A stretch of DNA of 64,000 bases from Echria macrotheca (GCA_030411725.1 MU839844.1:1-64000), one strand, 5' to 3'. Shown: positions 1 to 11,336, numbered from the stretch's first letter. The notes: generated by a model not told the origin, from the letters alone. Made by a program: numbers and translations.

Positions 1-95
<95 letters not shown>
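1..95. repeat. TAT/ATT trinucleotide microsatellite
   Basis: The window begins inside an uninterrupted run of the trinucleotide TAT, at least 30 units, ending about base 95. It directly abuts the hAT transposon remnant. The left end lies outside the window, so the true length is unknown. Confidence 0.95.
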
Positions 96-96
<1 letters not shown>

Positions 97-128
97 TGGA
101 TTTAAATACTAATTAATATCTTGGATAG

Positions 129-404
129 ATCCAACCTTTGGAATACTGGAAAATAAACGCTTCCAAATATCCGGTTTTAAGCCTAATAGCTAGAAGATAT
201 TTAGCAATTCCAGTAACTTTAGCACCGGTAGAACGAGTATTTTCCATAAATGGTAATATTATTACCAAAAACTGGAATAGATTAGAACCGGATACAGTTA
301 AACAAATAGTATTATTAAAGAGTTGGAAGATTAAAAATTTAAGGGAATTGGAGGAAAACTTCCAGAATAACGCAATTGTAGAGGAGGAAGAAAAGAAATT
401 GTAA
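129..404 (+). pseudogene. hAT transposase remnant, C-terminal dimerisation domain (copy 1)
   Basis: An open stretch of about 91 codons, bounded upstream by a TAG at 126-128 and with no ATG start, encodes the conserved C-terminal hAT dimerisation region. It reads YPVLSLIARRYLAIPVT, then APVERVFSINGNIITKNWNRL and a KQIVLLKSWK ending. The APVERVFS core with a following N/R-rich loop and a leucine-tryptophan end is characteristic of the family. The catalytic core, BED finger and start are absent: the microsatellite begins about 35 bases upstream. It is a truncated, surely inactive fragment. The 3' flank to 1617 is the non-coding end of the same element, because copy 2 at 3.8-5.1 kb has the same order. 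Confidence 0.85.
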
Positions 405-1617
405 ATTTCTTTAGTAATTTAATTATCTATTACTTATATTTCTTATTAAATTTATTTTATTACTTTATAATTTTAAGTTAGTATGCTGAAAATACTTACC
501 TTATAAAGTTTACTACTAGTAAAAAATATTAAATAACTAAATAATAACTCCAATTATAAATAAAAGTAAAATATTCTAATACTAACTAATAATATTATTT
601 GTACCCTACCTATAAGTATTTTTAGTTATAAGTTATTACGCTTTGTGAATTTTTAAAAGGGTATTTGAAATTAGGGTTTTTACTTTGACCTAATTGTAAC
701 TTTTTATATACTTCGATTTCCAATTATTTCTTAAAATTCAGGATTAATATAAAAGCTTGAAGTAAGTTATATGTAGAGTAAATAACATACATTTTTACTA
801 TAAGGCTAAAGCATATTTAGTAATTATTACGTTAACGGGTATTAAAAGTAGAAAATAGTAAAAATTGTAATTTCTATTAGTAAACCTACTGAAAGTAAAA
901 CGATTTTTAATGTAAGTAAAATATAATACTATTACTTATCTATAACTTCTTTTTATTCAAGGTAAATGGATTTATTGGCCTTTCAAAATCTTATTGGAAA
1001 TCGATATTGCTATTTGACTCTAATTGCGACTTTTCGCAATTATGGATTTTAAACTCCATTTTAAAAAATCAGGTTATATAATAATATATAACTAGCTTGT
1101 AGGTAGGGTATATAGTACTATAAGTATGCGGTATATACTTTTAGAATTAATTAAATATTATGAATAGGCTTATAAAGCTTGAATATAAGTTAAAATATGT
1201 ATAAATTACGATAACTTTTATAAAAAGCCGATAATTTTAATAATTACTCATACTATTATTATTAATAAATAAAAAATATACTGCTATACTGTTACCCTTT
1301 ATTCAGTATATTAAATTAGTATGTTTTATATTATTATTATTATAAATAAGGATTTAAATGTGTAGTATTAATAGGCTTTTAATTATTTTGCAGAAAAAAA
1401 TAATATATTATATTTGACTAGTAGTTAGACTACAGTAGTTAGTAGTCAGACTACTAACTACTGTAGTCTAGTCACAGGCCTGACTACTAACTACTGTAGT
1501 CTAGTCAGTACCCTGACTACTGATTACTGTAGTCTAGTCAGTGCTTTGACTAATGACTACTAACTACTGTAGTCAGTGACTACTGATTAATGACTACTGA
1601 CTAATTTGCCAACCCTG
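181..1617 (+). mobile_element. hAT DNA transposon, 3' end, decayed (copy 1)
   Basis: The hAT dimerisation coding remnant is followed by about 1 kb of very AT-rich non-coding DNA, then a cluster of GTAGT/ACTAC subterminal repeats, and ends at CCAACCCTG (1609-1617), the reverse complement of the CAGGGTTGG-type tip of many hAT elements. Copy 2 (3823-5071) repeats the same layout. The 5' half and its terminal repeat are not in the window, so no target-site duplication could be tested. The right boundary rests on the shared terminal sequence. Confidence 0.75.
1415..1617. repeat. hAT subterminal repeat cluster (copy 1)
   Basis: The motif GTAGTCTAGTCA and its reverse-complement-like partner TGACTACT recur many times in about 200 bases, giving overlapping short palindromes just inside the terminal CCAACCCTG. 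Clusters of short subterminal repeats are where hAT transposases bind. The same kind of cluster lies at 4961-5071. Confidence 0.8.
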
Positions 1618-3822
1618 GGCGTACCTTTTTAGCGGCTTTTTAGCGCTATTCCAGCACTTAGCTTTATCTTATAGCGTAGTATTTTCCGCTTTTAGCTAAT
1701 ATACTATTACATACAATTATTACATCCCCTCGCTTTTTATTACACTTTAGTGTTGTATTTAATCTTAAACCGGTTTGGTTACTAAACGACTTCTTCCCCT
1801 TACGAGCGCTTATTTTAACTTTCTTTTCGTTTGCCTTTTAAAGTTGCTTTTAAAAACTTAAAAAGTAGGGAAATACTTTACGATTGAGATCCTTTTACTC
1901 CGGTAAGCCTTTGGATCTTTTTATTTTAACTTGGCGACTATCCTTATATTTTTAACGGCTAAAGCGCTTACCCTATAGCGCTTTTTTACTTTTAAGATTT
2001 CCGTTATATAACCTTTTTAATTACTTTGCTTTTTATTATATTATACCCTAAGCGTTGCACTTGATTAAATTTGGCTAGGATATTATTTTTACGCTTAGAT
2101 CGTTGGGCTTTTTTTTCCTTACGTTACGGCGTTATCTCTTTTTTTTTTATTCTTTGGAAATAACCCCTTTTCGGATTATTCAGGCAGTATGGCCTTATGG
2201 AACTACAACGATAATGATACGCAGGTAACTTACTATAATAGGTATACTTATTATATGGCCTTTTCTTTGCTATGTGGAATAAGCTAATAAGGTACCTTTT
2301 TCCTTTTAAAGGAGAAGGTTGTTACGCGGATTGACTTACGTTGCTAAGGTATTAGTAATTTTGTTTAACTAATCTGGATTTACCGGACCCTTTGACCTTT
2401 GAATTTGGCTCGTTTTTGCTTTAAAAGCGCTAGTAATTGTGTTTGGATTGTTTGGAGTTGCTAGAGTAATCCGAAGGTGCTAGTTTATTACCCTTGGCTC
2501 TAAATTCTTTAGCTTTTTTGGCCCCTAACTTCGGCTTATTCTCGCTTTTAGGGGATAAGTTTTTGCCCTTTGAATGGCTTTTTTTTTATAGAATTAGTAG
2601 CCCGCTGAACGCCTATAACGCCTTACAATTAATTACTTGTAGTTGCATAACGTTTAGTCTACCGTAACGATATTTCTTTTTAATTATAAAGTAGCTTTTA
2701 TGCTTTATTACCTTAATAACTTCGGGTATAAGGATTATGCTATAATTTAGATAAAGGATATAGTCTAAACGTTTAATTGTCGTTTTAAGGCGTAGTTTTG
2801 ATTTGGTGGAATTTGTTTTTAAAAAGGGATTGGCGGGATATTAGGCTTTTTATTGGTTTAATATTTGATATATACCGTAAAGCTTATATACGCAAGCTTT
2901 GACCTTTGGTTTTTTTCTTTTTCTTTTCTTTTTTTAGGTATAAATATTTTTACTTTAGCTAGGTTAAAGATTACCTTGTTATGGTAGTTTTAATTGCTAT
3001 ACGATAGATAAGATTTTACCCCCTTTTTAGCGTTAGGGGTTAACTTTTTTTCTATCGCTTTAGTAACTTATTTACCTGTTACTTACGACGATGACGACGA
3101 TGAGAGCTATGTGACTATTATGTGCTAGTTTAACGCTTCTTGTTATATATGCATAACGACAATTTATATGTTCCGGTAGTTTAAATCTACAGTTATAGCG
3201 TTATTAAGCCCTATTACGCATAAGTAACCTTTTTTACGTGTAAGCGTTTAGATTTTTGGTTATAACGATTATATTACGTAGCCTGATTAATTATACTATG
3301 TTATTTTTACGTACGATTATACTATATAGATTAATTACCTTTATTATATTTTGGTATAACTGACCGCCTACCTTTTCTATGGCCCCGTTGGCCCCGACTT
3401 TCCAGTTATGTTCCTAGACCCTATTGGCTTTAGATTTTCGGCTTGGATATTTTAGGTGGATTTTCTTCTTTCATTTTTCTTAGGTTTTAGATAGCTACGT
3501 TCCCGTTACTATTTTTAACCCTTTAATATATAGGTTAAATGTTTTAAGATAGTTATAGGAAGTTGTAAGGGTATGGCTTTTTTTCTTTAAAGGAGGGGTA
3601 TTTGTTACGGATAATCTGCACAGATTACGTGGGTTGCGTAGTAATTTACGTATATACCGTTATACGGCTTATATAGCTGTTTAGCTGTGCTGCCGTTGCG
3701 CGTAGCTGAACTTCCATAATTAATCTATTATCTATCCTACAGCTGGCTCGTAGCCTACGGCTTCACCACCCATTAGTCCGAAGGACCCGACGATGGGTAA
3801 GGTGATTTTAATCCCTTATAAG
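1618..3822. other. AT-rich degenerate insert of unknown class
   Basis: About 2.2 kb between the two hAT fragments. Both strands are full of stops and no protein family is recognisable. The given strand is T-rich, so it may be the reverse strand of a mutated retroelement, but I could not confirm this. Near the right end (about 3761-3806) is an imperfect inverted repeat, CACCACCCAT against ATGGGTAAGGTG, with an inner GTCCGAAGGAC hairpin. It could be a separate inserted element or part of the hAT interior. Confidence 0.5.
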
Positions 3823-4044
3823 GCCTAATAGTTAGAAGATATTTAGTAGTTCTAGTAATTTTAGTACCGGTAGAAAAAGTATTTTTGATAAGTGGTAATA
3901 TTATTACTAAAAACAAAATAGGCTGGAATCTCAAACGGTTAAACAGATGGTTTTATTAAAGAGCTGGGAAATGAAGGATTTAGAGTAACTGGTGGATAAT
4001 TTCTAAAATAGTATAGTGGAAAAGGAGGAAGAGGATGAAGAATA
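3823..4044 (+). pseudogene. hAT transposase remnant, dimerisation domain (copy 2)
   Basis: This aligns by eye base for base with copy 1 from position 181 (GCCTAATAG, then GAAGATATTTAG, then GTACCGGTAGAA). Copy 2 carries in-frame stops (for example in the LARRYLA-equivalent stretch, where CCAG became CTAG) and many C-to-T and G-to-A differences, so no open frame remains. Homology ends near the equivalent of the copy 1 stop. It is a relic. Confidence 0.75.
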
Positions 4045-4960
4045 AAATTTATTACTTTTCCTTAACCCTATATTTTCTTTTTTTCTTATTTTTTTATTCT
4101 CTCATTTTCCTATTTCCTTATTTTCTTATTTCCTTATTATAAGTTCTCTAGTTAATAAGCTTTGTTTATTTTCTTACCTTTTAAAGTATAAAATACCTAA
4201 AAACGGAAATATTACGAGATTAGCTTAGTAAAAAATATATTTAAAGTATCTTACTAATTTAGTATAAAGTAATTTCCTAGTTAGTATTTTTACTTTTTAT
4301 TATTATAGCTATTGGACTTATTAAAATCAATTAAAATACAACGTATTTATTTCAAGCCAATTACAAGTTTTTATACAATAAGATTTTAAATCGTTAATTA
4401 AAAATCAAGTTTACGTAATTAACTTAAAGTCGCCTTTAGATACTATATATAGCAGTAGAATATACCCTTTAACCTTGAAATCCATTTAAAAATAGTATGG
4501 AAATAAGGTAAAAAACATTCTTTTATCGGAAAAAGCACTGAAATACTTATTATTACAAGATTAGGCCACAAAATTATTAATGTAAACTTGGGTATTATTA
4601 TACTATACTATTACTTATTAAGTAGTAACTTTTATTCTTTAATATTATAGTTAATTTAATAAAAGTAGTTAAAAACCAAAGTTGTTATTTTAACCCAATT
4701 CTAACTTTTTGTACAAGTTGATTTCTAGTTATTAATTAAAGTTACGATTTACGTAATTATATTATAATAAGTTATAAGCTAGATATATAATTATAAGCTG
4801 TATTATAGGCCTTAAACCTATTTTGGAAGACTAATTATATTCTAGTAAAAACTTCGGTTTATATAAAAAGTACCTAATAAGCCTATTTTACAGAAATAAA
4901 GTCAGAAAAAAATATATATTAAATAAATTAATAATTTGAAATTTAAATATATTTTTTAAG

Positions 4961-5071
4961 GTAGTCCGGACTACTAGCCCGGGTAGTCTAGTCACGGCCG
5001 TGATTCTGACTACTGGACTACAGTAGTCCGGACTATTGGACTAATGACTAAGGACTAATATCCCAACCCTG
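4961..5071. repeat. hAT subterminal repeat cluster (copy 2)
   Basis: GTAGTCCGGACTAC is a perfect palindrome, followed by GTAGTCTAGTCA, GACTACTGGACTACAGTAGT and a second TAGTCCGGACTA, ending in CCAACCCTG. The motif family is the same as at 1415-1617, but this copy keeps CCGG centres. Confidence 0.8.
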
Positions 5072-6370
5072 CTCGCCGTCCTTGATTTAGTCCGCTCCGT
5101 TGTCTGATTACTATAATTTTGTAGCAAACCTACTGCTCGTTTATCCCGCGTGGGTAGATGCTTGAACTATATAAACAAACAACAGGTACAGAGGCTGAAT
5201 TGCAGGACTAGGTTTATCTGTATAGAGTGGGTGGATTTGGCTAAACAGAACCTGTATGTTAAGAACAATCGTGTCGATCGTTTTTTTGTTGGGGGCATTG
5301 CTGGCCCACGTACTGGCCGCACAGCCATCCTGTATAATACAACCCATGAAAACTTGTCAATTTTTGACTTTCTCAGCACTAAACAACGCCAAGGTAACTT
5401 TTGGGTACAATTAACCGTGCTGGAACCTCTGCAGAACCCAGCGCCAGGCCAGTGACCTTGCGAAAGCCCTTGGCGTTTTCCAGCTGAATTAATTGGTGTA
5501 AACCCCCTACTTTAACTCTTGCCACGTACCGCGCTTAACAGACTTTCATGGGTTGTATTGTATTTAGCCTGGACTGCCAGCAGTGCAGTTCACCACCACC
5601 AGACCAGATACGATTGGGCTGTTTGACCACGCTTTTGCTCTTCTGGGCCTTCGGCCCCGCAATGAGATATATGGAATAACTATGGACGCTGCTACGTTAA
5701 GATAAACTACGCTTTTTGGGGGAGCAGATACAAGATTCAAAACTCGATAAATAGGGCTGTCAAAATGCTTCTATTTGTAGCCACCCTGCCCTTCTTCGTG
5801 TACCGTAATATTTTCTTTCAATATGTGCTTTAAAATATGAGAAGACTGTGGGAGGGATGGGTACGGATCAAGAGGGGGGGTGCACCCCTATCAGATGCCA
5901 AGGGAAATGGGGATTGTATAAAACTGTCTGACGACAGAATAACTTCGGTCTGGTATAGCATCAGAATATCGACCGCGCAATCATCCAGGGCTTTACAGAT
6001 ACACTGCTGAGGCTCCGAAGCAGCTCCCTGTTATCAGATGGCAAGCTGTATCAAGGGGATGAATAATCTTTTGACTGTGCGTGTTGTGCAAGATCAGATC
6101 AGTGACTCTGATCGAGAATCCAAAGTATCTGAATATAGTCGCGGTGATGGCCTTGTTTCCTAGTATCGAGGCTAAACACAAACCTTTTGTCCTGCCTCCA
6201 CTGCCTGATCTTAGGCTGCCCCTACTTCCCAAGGGCAGGCCCGTTTTCCCAACACCGATGACAAGCCTCCTACCTATATGTATACCGTGTGACATGCACA
6301 CGGTCATCCCATACCAGCACTCTCGGCACCGGAGTAAACAGGGCCAGGACCCGGAAACCCGATGTTGCGA
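5072..6370. other. Gene-free stretch after the repeat block
   Basis: Composition returns to normal. One 101-codon frame at 5150-5455 starts with GTG and resembles nothing I know. The rest up to the thioesterase stop is probably intergenic and 3' untranslated sequence. Confidence 0.5.
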
Positions 6371-6891
6371 TCAGATCTTGCTCTGTGGCGGTTTAACCAG
6401 TATTCGTTCCAGACCTTCCCGGAGCAAAGGGTTCATGCCTCTCGCGTTGGGCCGCCCTGTCTCCCTGTCGACAAACACCTGCACAAATTCGCCTACCGAT
6501 CTCACACCCTCGACACCCTTCTCAAACAAGGCGATTTCGTATGTGACGCTGGAGTTTCCGATCTTGTTGACTCGCAGTGCCAGCTCGGCGCAGGCGGGGA
6601 ACGAGATAGAGGCAAAATAGTCGTTGTGGGAGTGGACAACCATGCCGTACTGCGGAGAAGTTGGAGGCTGGAGGCCGCAATGCTTCATCAGATAGTCGTT
6701 TATAACCGAGTCATAGAGAAAGTTGTAGATGGAATTGTTCATATGATCGTACATGTCGTTGTCGCTCCTGAGGTGGTTTCAGTCCAGGGAGCTGCGTTGC
6801 GCGTCGGTGGGTCCTACCATCGAGTCCTGTATTCCAGGATGTATGCATAATCCTCTCTGGACCGATTCTTCAGGTCTTTTTTACTGGCCAT
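6371..6891 (-). CDS. Hotdog-fold acyl-CoA thioesterase-like protein
   Basis: Two exons: 6818-6891 and 6371-6767, joined over a 50-bp intron with GTAGGA and CTCAG ends, giving 156 residues. Splicing joins a TG to a G and restores the motif RTRWSDNDMYDHMNN, which is the hotdog thioesterase active-site region (4-hydroxybenzoyl-CoA thioesterase/YbgC type, with Asp before a His-x-Asn-Asn loop). Downstream come VVHSHNDYFASISFP and SVTYEIALFEKG, the central helix-following strands of that fold. The family hydrolyses acyl-CoA thioesters; the substrate here is unknown. The ATG at 6891 is the first in frame. Its start region faces the pseudouridine synthase gene across about 540 bp. Small single-domain fungal homologues are of similar length. 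Confidence 0.8.
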
Positions 6892-7433
6892 TGTGAGGTT
6901 CCCACCTACTCCCAGGGTCAATACGGGCGAGTTTGTTGATGCTGTGGTTCCAACCTCGACGTGCACCTTCCCCGTCAATTATAGCAACCTCGGCACGGAG
7001 GGTCGGTGGTTGCTGCCGCGGTTTACCGAGGCCTGACCGCCTTTGCACCTCGGAGTTCTGCCACTGTCCCCACCTGAGCCGATGTCCTCCGAGTACCTTT
7101 GTGACAGCGCGGATGCTAAACCCGAGAAGTAGCACCGAACACACAAAGACAAAAACCGTTAAGCATTGAGACAGGTTTCGAACACCCAAAACGAGTCTTA
7201 GGTCTGGCCAAAGAGCTAGGTCTTCCCTGAAAACGCGAGTGCAGGCCGGTATCTGCCGCCCTTCACCGCCCTTGCAGAGCCAAACGCGGTTTTCTGGCGC
7301 AAACAACTCCACGCAAAGTCATTCTGGGCAACCCACCTTGCTCTCTCCGAGCCCGGCATTTGCATCTGTTCTTGCGATTACGCTGGCTGTATCTATCCAG
7401 CCTCTAGCGCGACTGGCGCGCCGCCTGGTAAAC
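6892..7433. promoter_or_regulatory. Divergent intergenic region, thioesterase / pseudouridine synthase
   Basis: The 542 bp between two divergent ATG codons must hold both promoters. The downstream frame stays open back to a GTG at 7239, so the right part could be taken for coding, but it lacks an ATG before 7434. No clear TATA box was identified. Confidence 0.5.
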
Positions 7434-8825
7434 ATGGTCGCTTCAGCCTCCGCCCTCGAGGCTCCTGAGAATCCGCGTTCAACAATTCCAACCCTCGATG
7501 CTCGAGTTCCGGCGACCAACGCACCGACAGACGGCACAAGCGCACTTATCACACCATGTGATCCCTGGCCACGGCCTTACTACCTGGAAGACGGCCTTCG
7601 ACGCGTTGCCCCATACTTCTTTACGTACGAGACTTGGTGCAAGGAGCGTTGGCGGGGTCGCAAGCTGCTCGACGTCTTTGAGAGCGAATTTCGGGACAGG
7701 CCGTTGGAATACTACCGCGCGTGTATGGAATCGGGTCAGGTTGTGGTCAACGGGAAGACTGTCGGGCCTGACTATGTCCTCAGAAACGGCGACCTTGTCT
7801 CCCACACAACGCACCGCCACGAGCCACCCGTGTCGGCCGAGCCTATCGGTGTCATACACGAGGACGACGATATGATTGTCATCAACAAGCCATCGGGAAT
7901 CCCTGTTCACCCAGCCGGTCGCTATAACTACAACTGCATTGTAGAAATCTTGAAAGCCGAGAGAGGATTGGGATTCCTTCCTCGACCATGCAACAGGTTG
8001 GACCGGTTGACCAGCGGCATCATGTTCATCGCCAAGAACGCGCCAGCAGCGGAGCGGATGGGCCGGGAGATTTTTGCTCGCACAGTACGAAAAGAGTATC
8101 TTGCTCGGGTTATAGGCAAGTTTCCTGATGGCGAAGTGGTCTGCGACCAGCCGATCCTCCTGATCTCGCCCAAGCTTGGTCTGAACCGCGTTCGGGCGAA
8201 TGGCAAGTCTGCGAGGACAGTTTTCAAACGGCTTGCATACTACCCTCCCACTGGGGAGTCCGACGAGAAAAAGCAAGGAAATGGGTCCAACGTGCGTGAG
8301 GAACAAGCAAGAACACGGGAAGGGTATTCGATCGTCCGCTGCTTGCCAGTGACGGGGAGGACCCACCAACTGCGCGTCCACTTGCAGTTTCTAGGCCATC
8401 CTATCCAAAACGACCCGATATATGCCAACCAAAAGGTCTGGGGCTTCGACCTCGGCGTCAACGACGCAGACGCGATATTGAACAGCGACGAAGACGTTAT
8501 CAGCCGTCTTTCACGGATGGGAAAGGAGGAGGTGGCGGATGCGGTGGCGTACTATGATGAGGTGGTGGACGAATATCACAAGAAGAAAGCCGAGAAGATG
8601 TCGGGGGAGTTGTGTGAGGTGTGCAATACACCGCTTTACACGGATCCCGGACAACAAGAGCTCTCGCTGTGGCTTCACAGTCTTCGCTATGAGGATGCCG
8701 GTGGGGCCTGGAGCTATGTGAGCCCCCTTCCTGCATGGGCCATGCCCCCGGCGGGAGTCGAGGGACCGACACAGGTGGGCGGATTGGACGATCTGGTCGG
8801 AGCTGCGGGGACACTGGACGAATGA
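7434..8825 (+). CDS. RluA-family tRNA pseudouridine synthase (Pus8/Pus9-like)
   Basis: Single exon, 463 residues. An N-terminal S4-like RNA-binding segment (VVNGKTVGPDYVLRNGDLVSH) precedes the RluA catalytic domain: NKPSGIPVHPAGRY, then CNRLDRLTSGIMF with the catalytic Asp, then ARTVRKEYLARV, and TGRTHQLRVHLQFLGHPI with the conserved Arg-x-His-Gln-Leu-Arg. This is the eukaryotic branch that converts U32 of tRNAs to pseudouridine (Rib2/Pus8 cytosolic, Pus9 mitochondrial); the Rib2 deaminase domain is not seen. I start at the ATG at 7434 because its context (AAACATGG) is strong and the longer open frame begins with GTG. A spacer at about 285-300 interrupts the domain and an acidic tail follows it. 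Which of Pus8 or Pus9 it equals cannot be told here. Confidence 0.88.
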   Translation: MVASASALEAPENPRSTIPTLDARVPATNAPTDGTSALITPCDPWPRPYYLEDGLRRVAPYFFTYETWCKERWRGRKLLDVFESEFRDRPLEYYRACMESGQVVVNGKTVGPDYVLRNGDLVSHTTHRHEPPVSAEPIGVIHEDDDMIVINKPSGIPVHPAGRYNYNCIVEILKAERGLGFLPRPCNRLDRLTSGIMFIAKNAPAAERMGREIFARTVRKEYLARVIGKFPDGEVVCDQPILLISPKLGLNRVRANGKSARTVFKRLAYYPPTGESDEKKQGNGSNVREEQARTREGYSIVRCLPVTGRTHQLRVHLQFLGHPIQNDPIYANQKVWGFDLGVNDADAILNSDEDVISRLSRMGKEEVADAVAYYDEVVDEYHKKKAEKMSGELCEVCNTPLYTDPGQQELSLWLHSLRYEDAGGAWSYVSPLPAWAMPPAGVEGPTQVGGLDDLVGAAGTLDE

Positions 8826-10289
8826 GGCGTTCTGCAGGGACAATCTAACTATCGCAATGTTGCATTTTGTCTGTGACGCACCTCAGCATACATACTTCGC
8901 CGCACCGTGAGCCGGCGGCACGCTAGACCTTCATGATCAAGCACGATCGGACGCAGCCAGTGACGGAACACAAGACGGCAGTGCTAGCGCCGGAGTAAAT
9001 GCAGAACACGTGACTGTCATCCTCTTGACGCCGGCAGGCAACGCAGGTCGACCGAGCCGACCCAGTTAGCTGGGTCCCCCCCGCTTGGACATTACCTCCG
9101 AGCGGCCAGCCATGGTGATGGATTGGATGCCATCATCAAGCGTCGCAACGGTCTAATGCAGGCTCTTCAGATTTCGGTTTGGGCAGATTTCTGGGTCTCC
9201 TGTCTCGACAACTCGGCCGCGATCCCGTCGACATGCATCAGCTGAACGATGCGCCAATTGGCAACCTGAGACATGACGGACCAATCGATCACGACAGCTT
9301 CAACCCGCTTCTTCGATTGTGTTCGGCAGCGTTTCGTGCAGCTGTTGGTCGGTGGATTTCTTTTCCCCTCCTGGCAAGCCCAGCAAAAAAATTCTCGGCA
9401 CCACAAGCTTTGCTTTGGTAAGCCACATACCGTGCCAGACTCCTCAAGAGAGGCGGGAAGGAGGCCGCAGGCCACGCAACCCTTGCATGGGAACCGCCTC
9501 TTTTGCGTGGTTGTTTTGTGTGGTGTTCTGAAGATTCGCATGCGCGCGCACGAGGGGTCGGGCCTGTCTTAGCACGCCACTCCGGGGCCCCTCGGAGCAA
9601 GAAGGTACGGAGTGCCTTGCTCGGAAGCTACATCGGGATCTGCAGCACGGACTGCTTGTGGGCGGCAGGCTCCTTTCGAGAGGCGATCGTGGTACGGAGT
9701 TACCCAGCTGTATCTGTGCTGCTAGCTAGCGCCAACTTTAATTTGAACATCATCCCTGGGTACCTATCCGCGAGAGGACTCGCCTGTGCGGATGACGCCC
9801 AGCCGCCCAAGAATCAAACCTGATGGTTCTCGCGGCAACTGTCTCCAGTGTCCTCAGCATAAGGGTCAAAGATCGGTCAAAACTGGAGAAGAAGCAGCAT
9901 ATGCTTGGGTTTGCCGCGATTGCACCGAAGGAAAGCTTCCCGAACAGATGCCAAGACGTACTAGGTTGGGTGTGGCCGGCTGCGGAGAACAACGCTTGCC
10001 TCGTCCAGGGACCACCCCTCCCTTTTGAGGCCCCTGGCCCGGCCTTCGCTGTTCTGGATCTCCAGGCTAGAAATAATGGAGCCTCCTCGAGCTGAGTGTG
10101 TGTCTGTGAAGGACAGCCCTGCAGTGGGGAAGGGGCATCCACAGCCCACATCTTCCTTTCTTCCCGTCCCCAAGCTGTCAACTTTATAACATGAGTCTCC
10201 CCTTGATCGCGTCGGGCGCTCGGCAGTGATCCATAATGTTCCTCAGCCTGTTCTCTGGCTGAACATTGATCATCCTAGTTTATACGCTC
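8826..10289. other. Intergenic region
   Basis: About 1.5 kb with only short overlapping frames and no protein similarity. A perfect small hairpin GACCCAG-TTAG-CTGGGTC lies at 9059-9076. The right part is the likely bZIP promoter and leader. Confidence 0.5.
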
Positions 10290-11336
10290 ATGTCTGCTAC
10301 TCCTGGCGAGGGAAGTCCCCCCTCCGAGGAACCTACCAAGGTTCCCAAGCGAAAGGGTACGCAACCTGACCCCCCTAGGAAGCCTATGGCCGCTAATCCA
10401 CATGTCACAGGGGGTAGAAGTGTCAAGAACCTTACGAGCGCACAGCTGGAGAGGAAGAGGCAGAACGATCGCGAGGCGCAGCGTGCCATTCGGTTTCGGA
10501 CGAAGCAACACATCGCGAGCTTGCAGCAAGAGGTCGACCAGCTCAGACGAGATGGGAATTTGCAGGAGGTCGAACGCCTCAGAAAGCTGAATCAGGATCT
10601 GCAGAGACAGAACCAGTATCTCCAGAGACAGAATCAGGATCTCCAGATGGAGAACAGAATGATGAAGCTGCGGTTAAGAGGGTCACAAGACCATTGTGGC
10701 ATATCGGATTCCCCCTATCCTACACCAGGTACGAATACAACAAGCTTTACCAAGTCATTTTGGCTTCTCATCAAGCTGACACGGGTGCGTCTAGCTTACG
10801 CTGTCGAAGGGGCATCCCCCACCGCGTCTCTCCTTGCTGGCTGCGAATCATCACTGGGGCAAGGCTCGAACGACGTCGGCACACCACCGCCAGGATACAC
10901 GACGCCGTTCCCGATTCCAACTCCCGGTTCCTGTGAGAACTGGGCCCAAGTAGATCGGGTCTCGGCATTTCCCGTGGCATCGAGCCCTGATTCCTCGCCT
11001 GGCTACGCCGACGACTACGCCACGAGGTATATCATTCCCACAAGTGTCCCAACTTCGATGATGGGCAGTGGGGTTGTACCCCAGGTAAATGCCCCTTACG
11101 CGGATGAGAGGGTTGACTACCAAGAGGTTGACACCGGTAAGCAGATGTTCTATCACAACGAAAGCCAACTCGAGGCTGCCTCATACTGAACACCATCCAC
11201 AGAGCAGGGCTTTTCTCAACAGAGCGTCCCGCACACCACATGGGAGTATACACAACTGCAGAATTGGCGAGTGTACCCAACACCGCCATCGAGTGGGTCT
11301 CCGAATTACCAGCCGCCGCCGCCGCCTCCGATGTGA
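10290..11336 (+). CDS. bZIP transcription factor
   Basis: Exons 10290-10728, 10795-11136 and 11203-11336 give 304 residues. Both introns are 66 bp, so they keep the frame; the second removes a TGA that would otherwise end the protein after EAASY. The basic region is RKRQNDREAQRAIRFRTKQH with the N-x2-A/R pattern of fungal bZIPs, followed by a leucine zipper and an unusually regular Gln-rich coil (LQRQNQYLQRQNQDLQMEN). After splicing the tail reads VDTEQGFSQQSVPHTTWEY, then YPTPPSSGSPNYQPPPPPPM. The ATG at 10290 is the first true one; the frame upstream begins with TTG. It should bind DNA as a nuclear dimer; its targets are unknown. The frame continues open for 80 codons beyond the TGA at 11334, so the true C-terminus is uncertain. 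Confidence 0.8.

Larger units (their letters stand above)
3823..5071 (+). mobile_element. hAT DNA transposon, 3' end, decayed (copy 2)
   Basis: Same layout as copy 1: dimerisation remnant, about 0.9 kb of AT-rich non-coding DNA, subterminal GTAGT/ACTAC repeats, terminal CCAACCCTG at 5063-5071. The element end marks the edge of the AT-rich block. No matching 5' terminal repeat was found upstream, so this copy is also truncated or interrupted on its left. Confidence 0.75.

Noticed and set aside
5150..5455. 101-codon plus-strand frame next to the repeat block
   Set aside because: It starts with GTG, overlaps other frames on the opposite strand, and matches nothing I know; no intron structure extends it.
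7239..7433. 65-codon N-terminal extension of the pseudouridine synthase
   Set aside because: The extension begins with GTG, not a normal eukaryotic start; the ATG at 7434 has a strong context.
7479..8381. 300-codon minus-strand frame
   Set aside because: It lies antisense to the pseudouridine synthase and reflects its codon bias.
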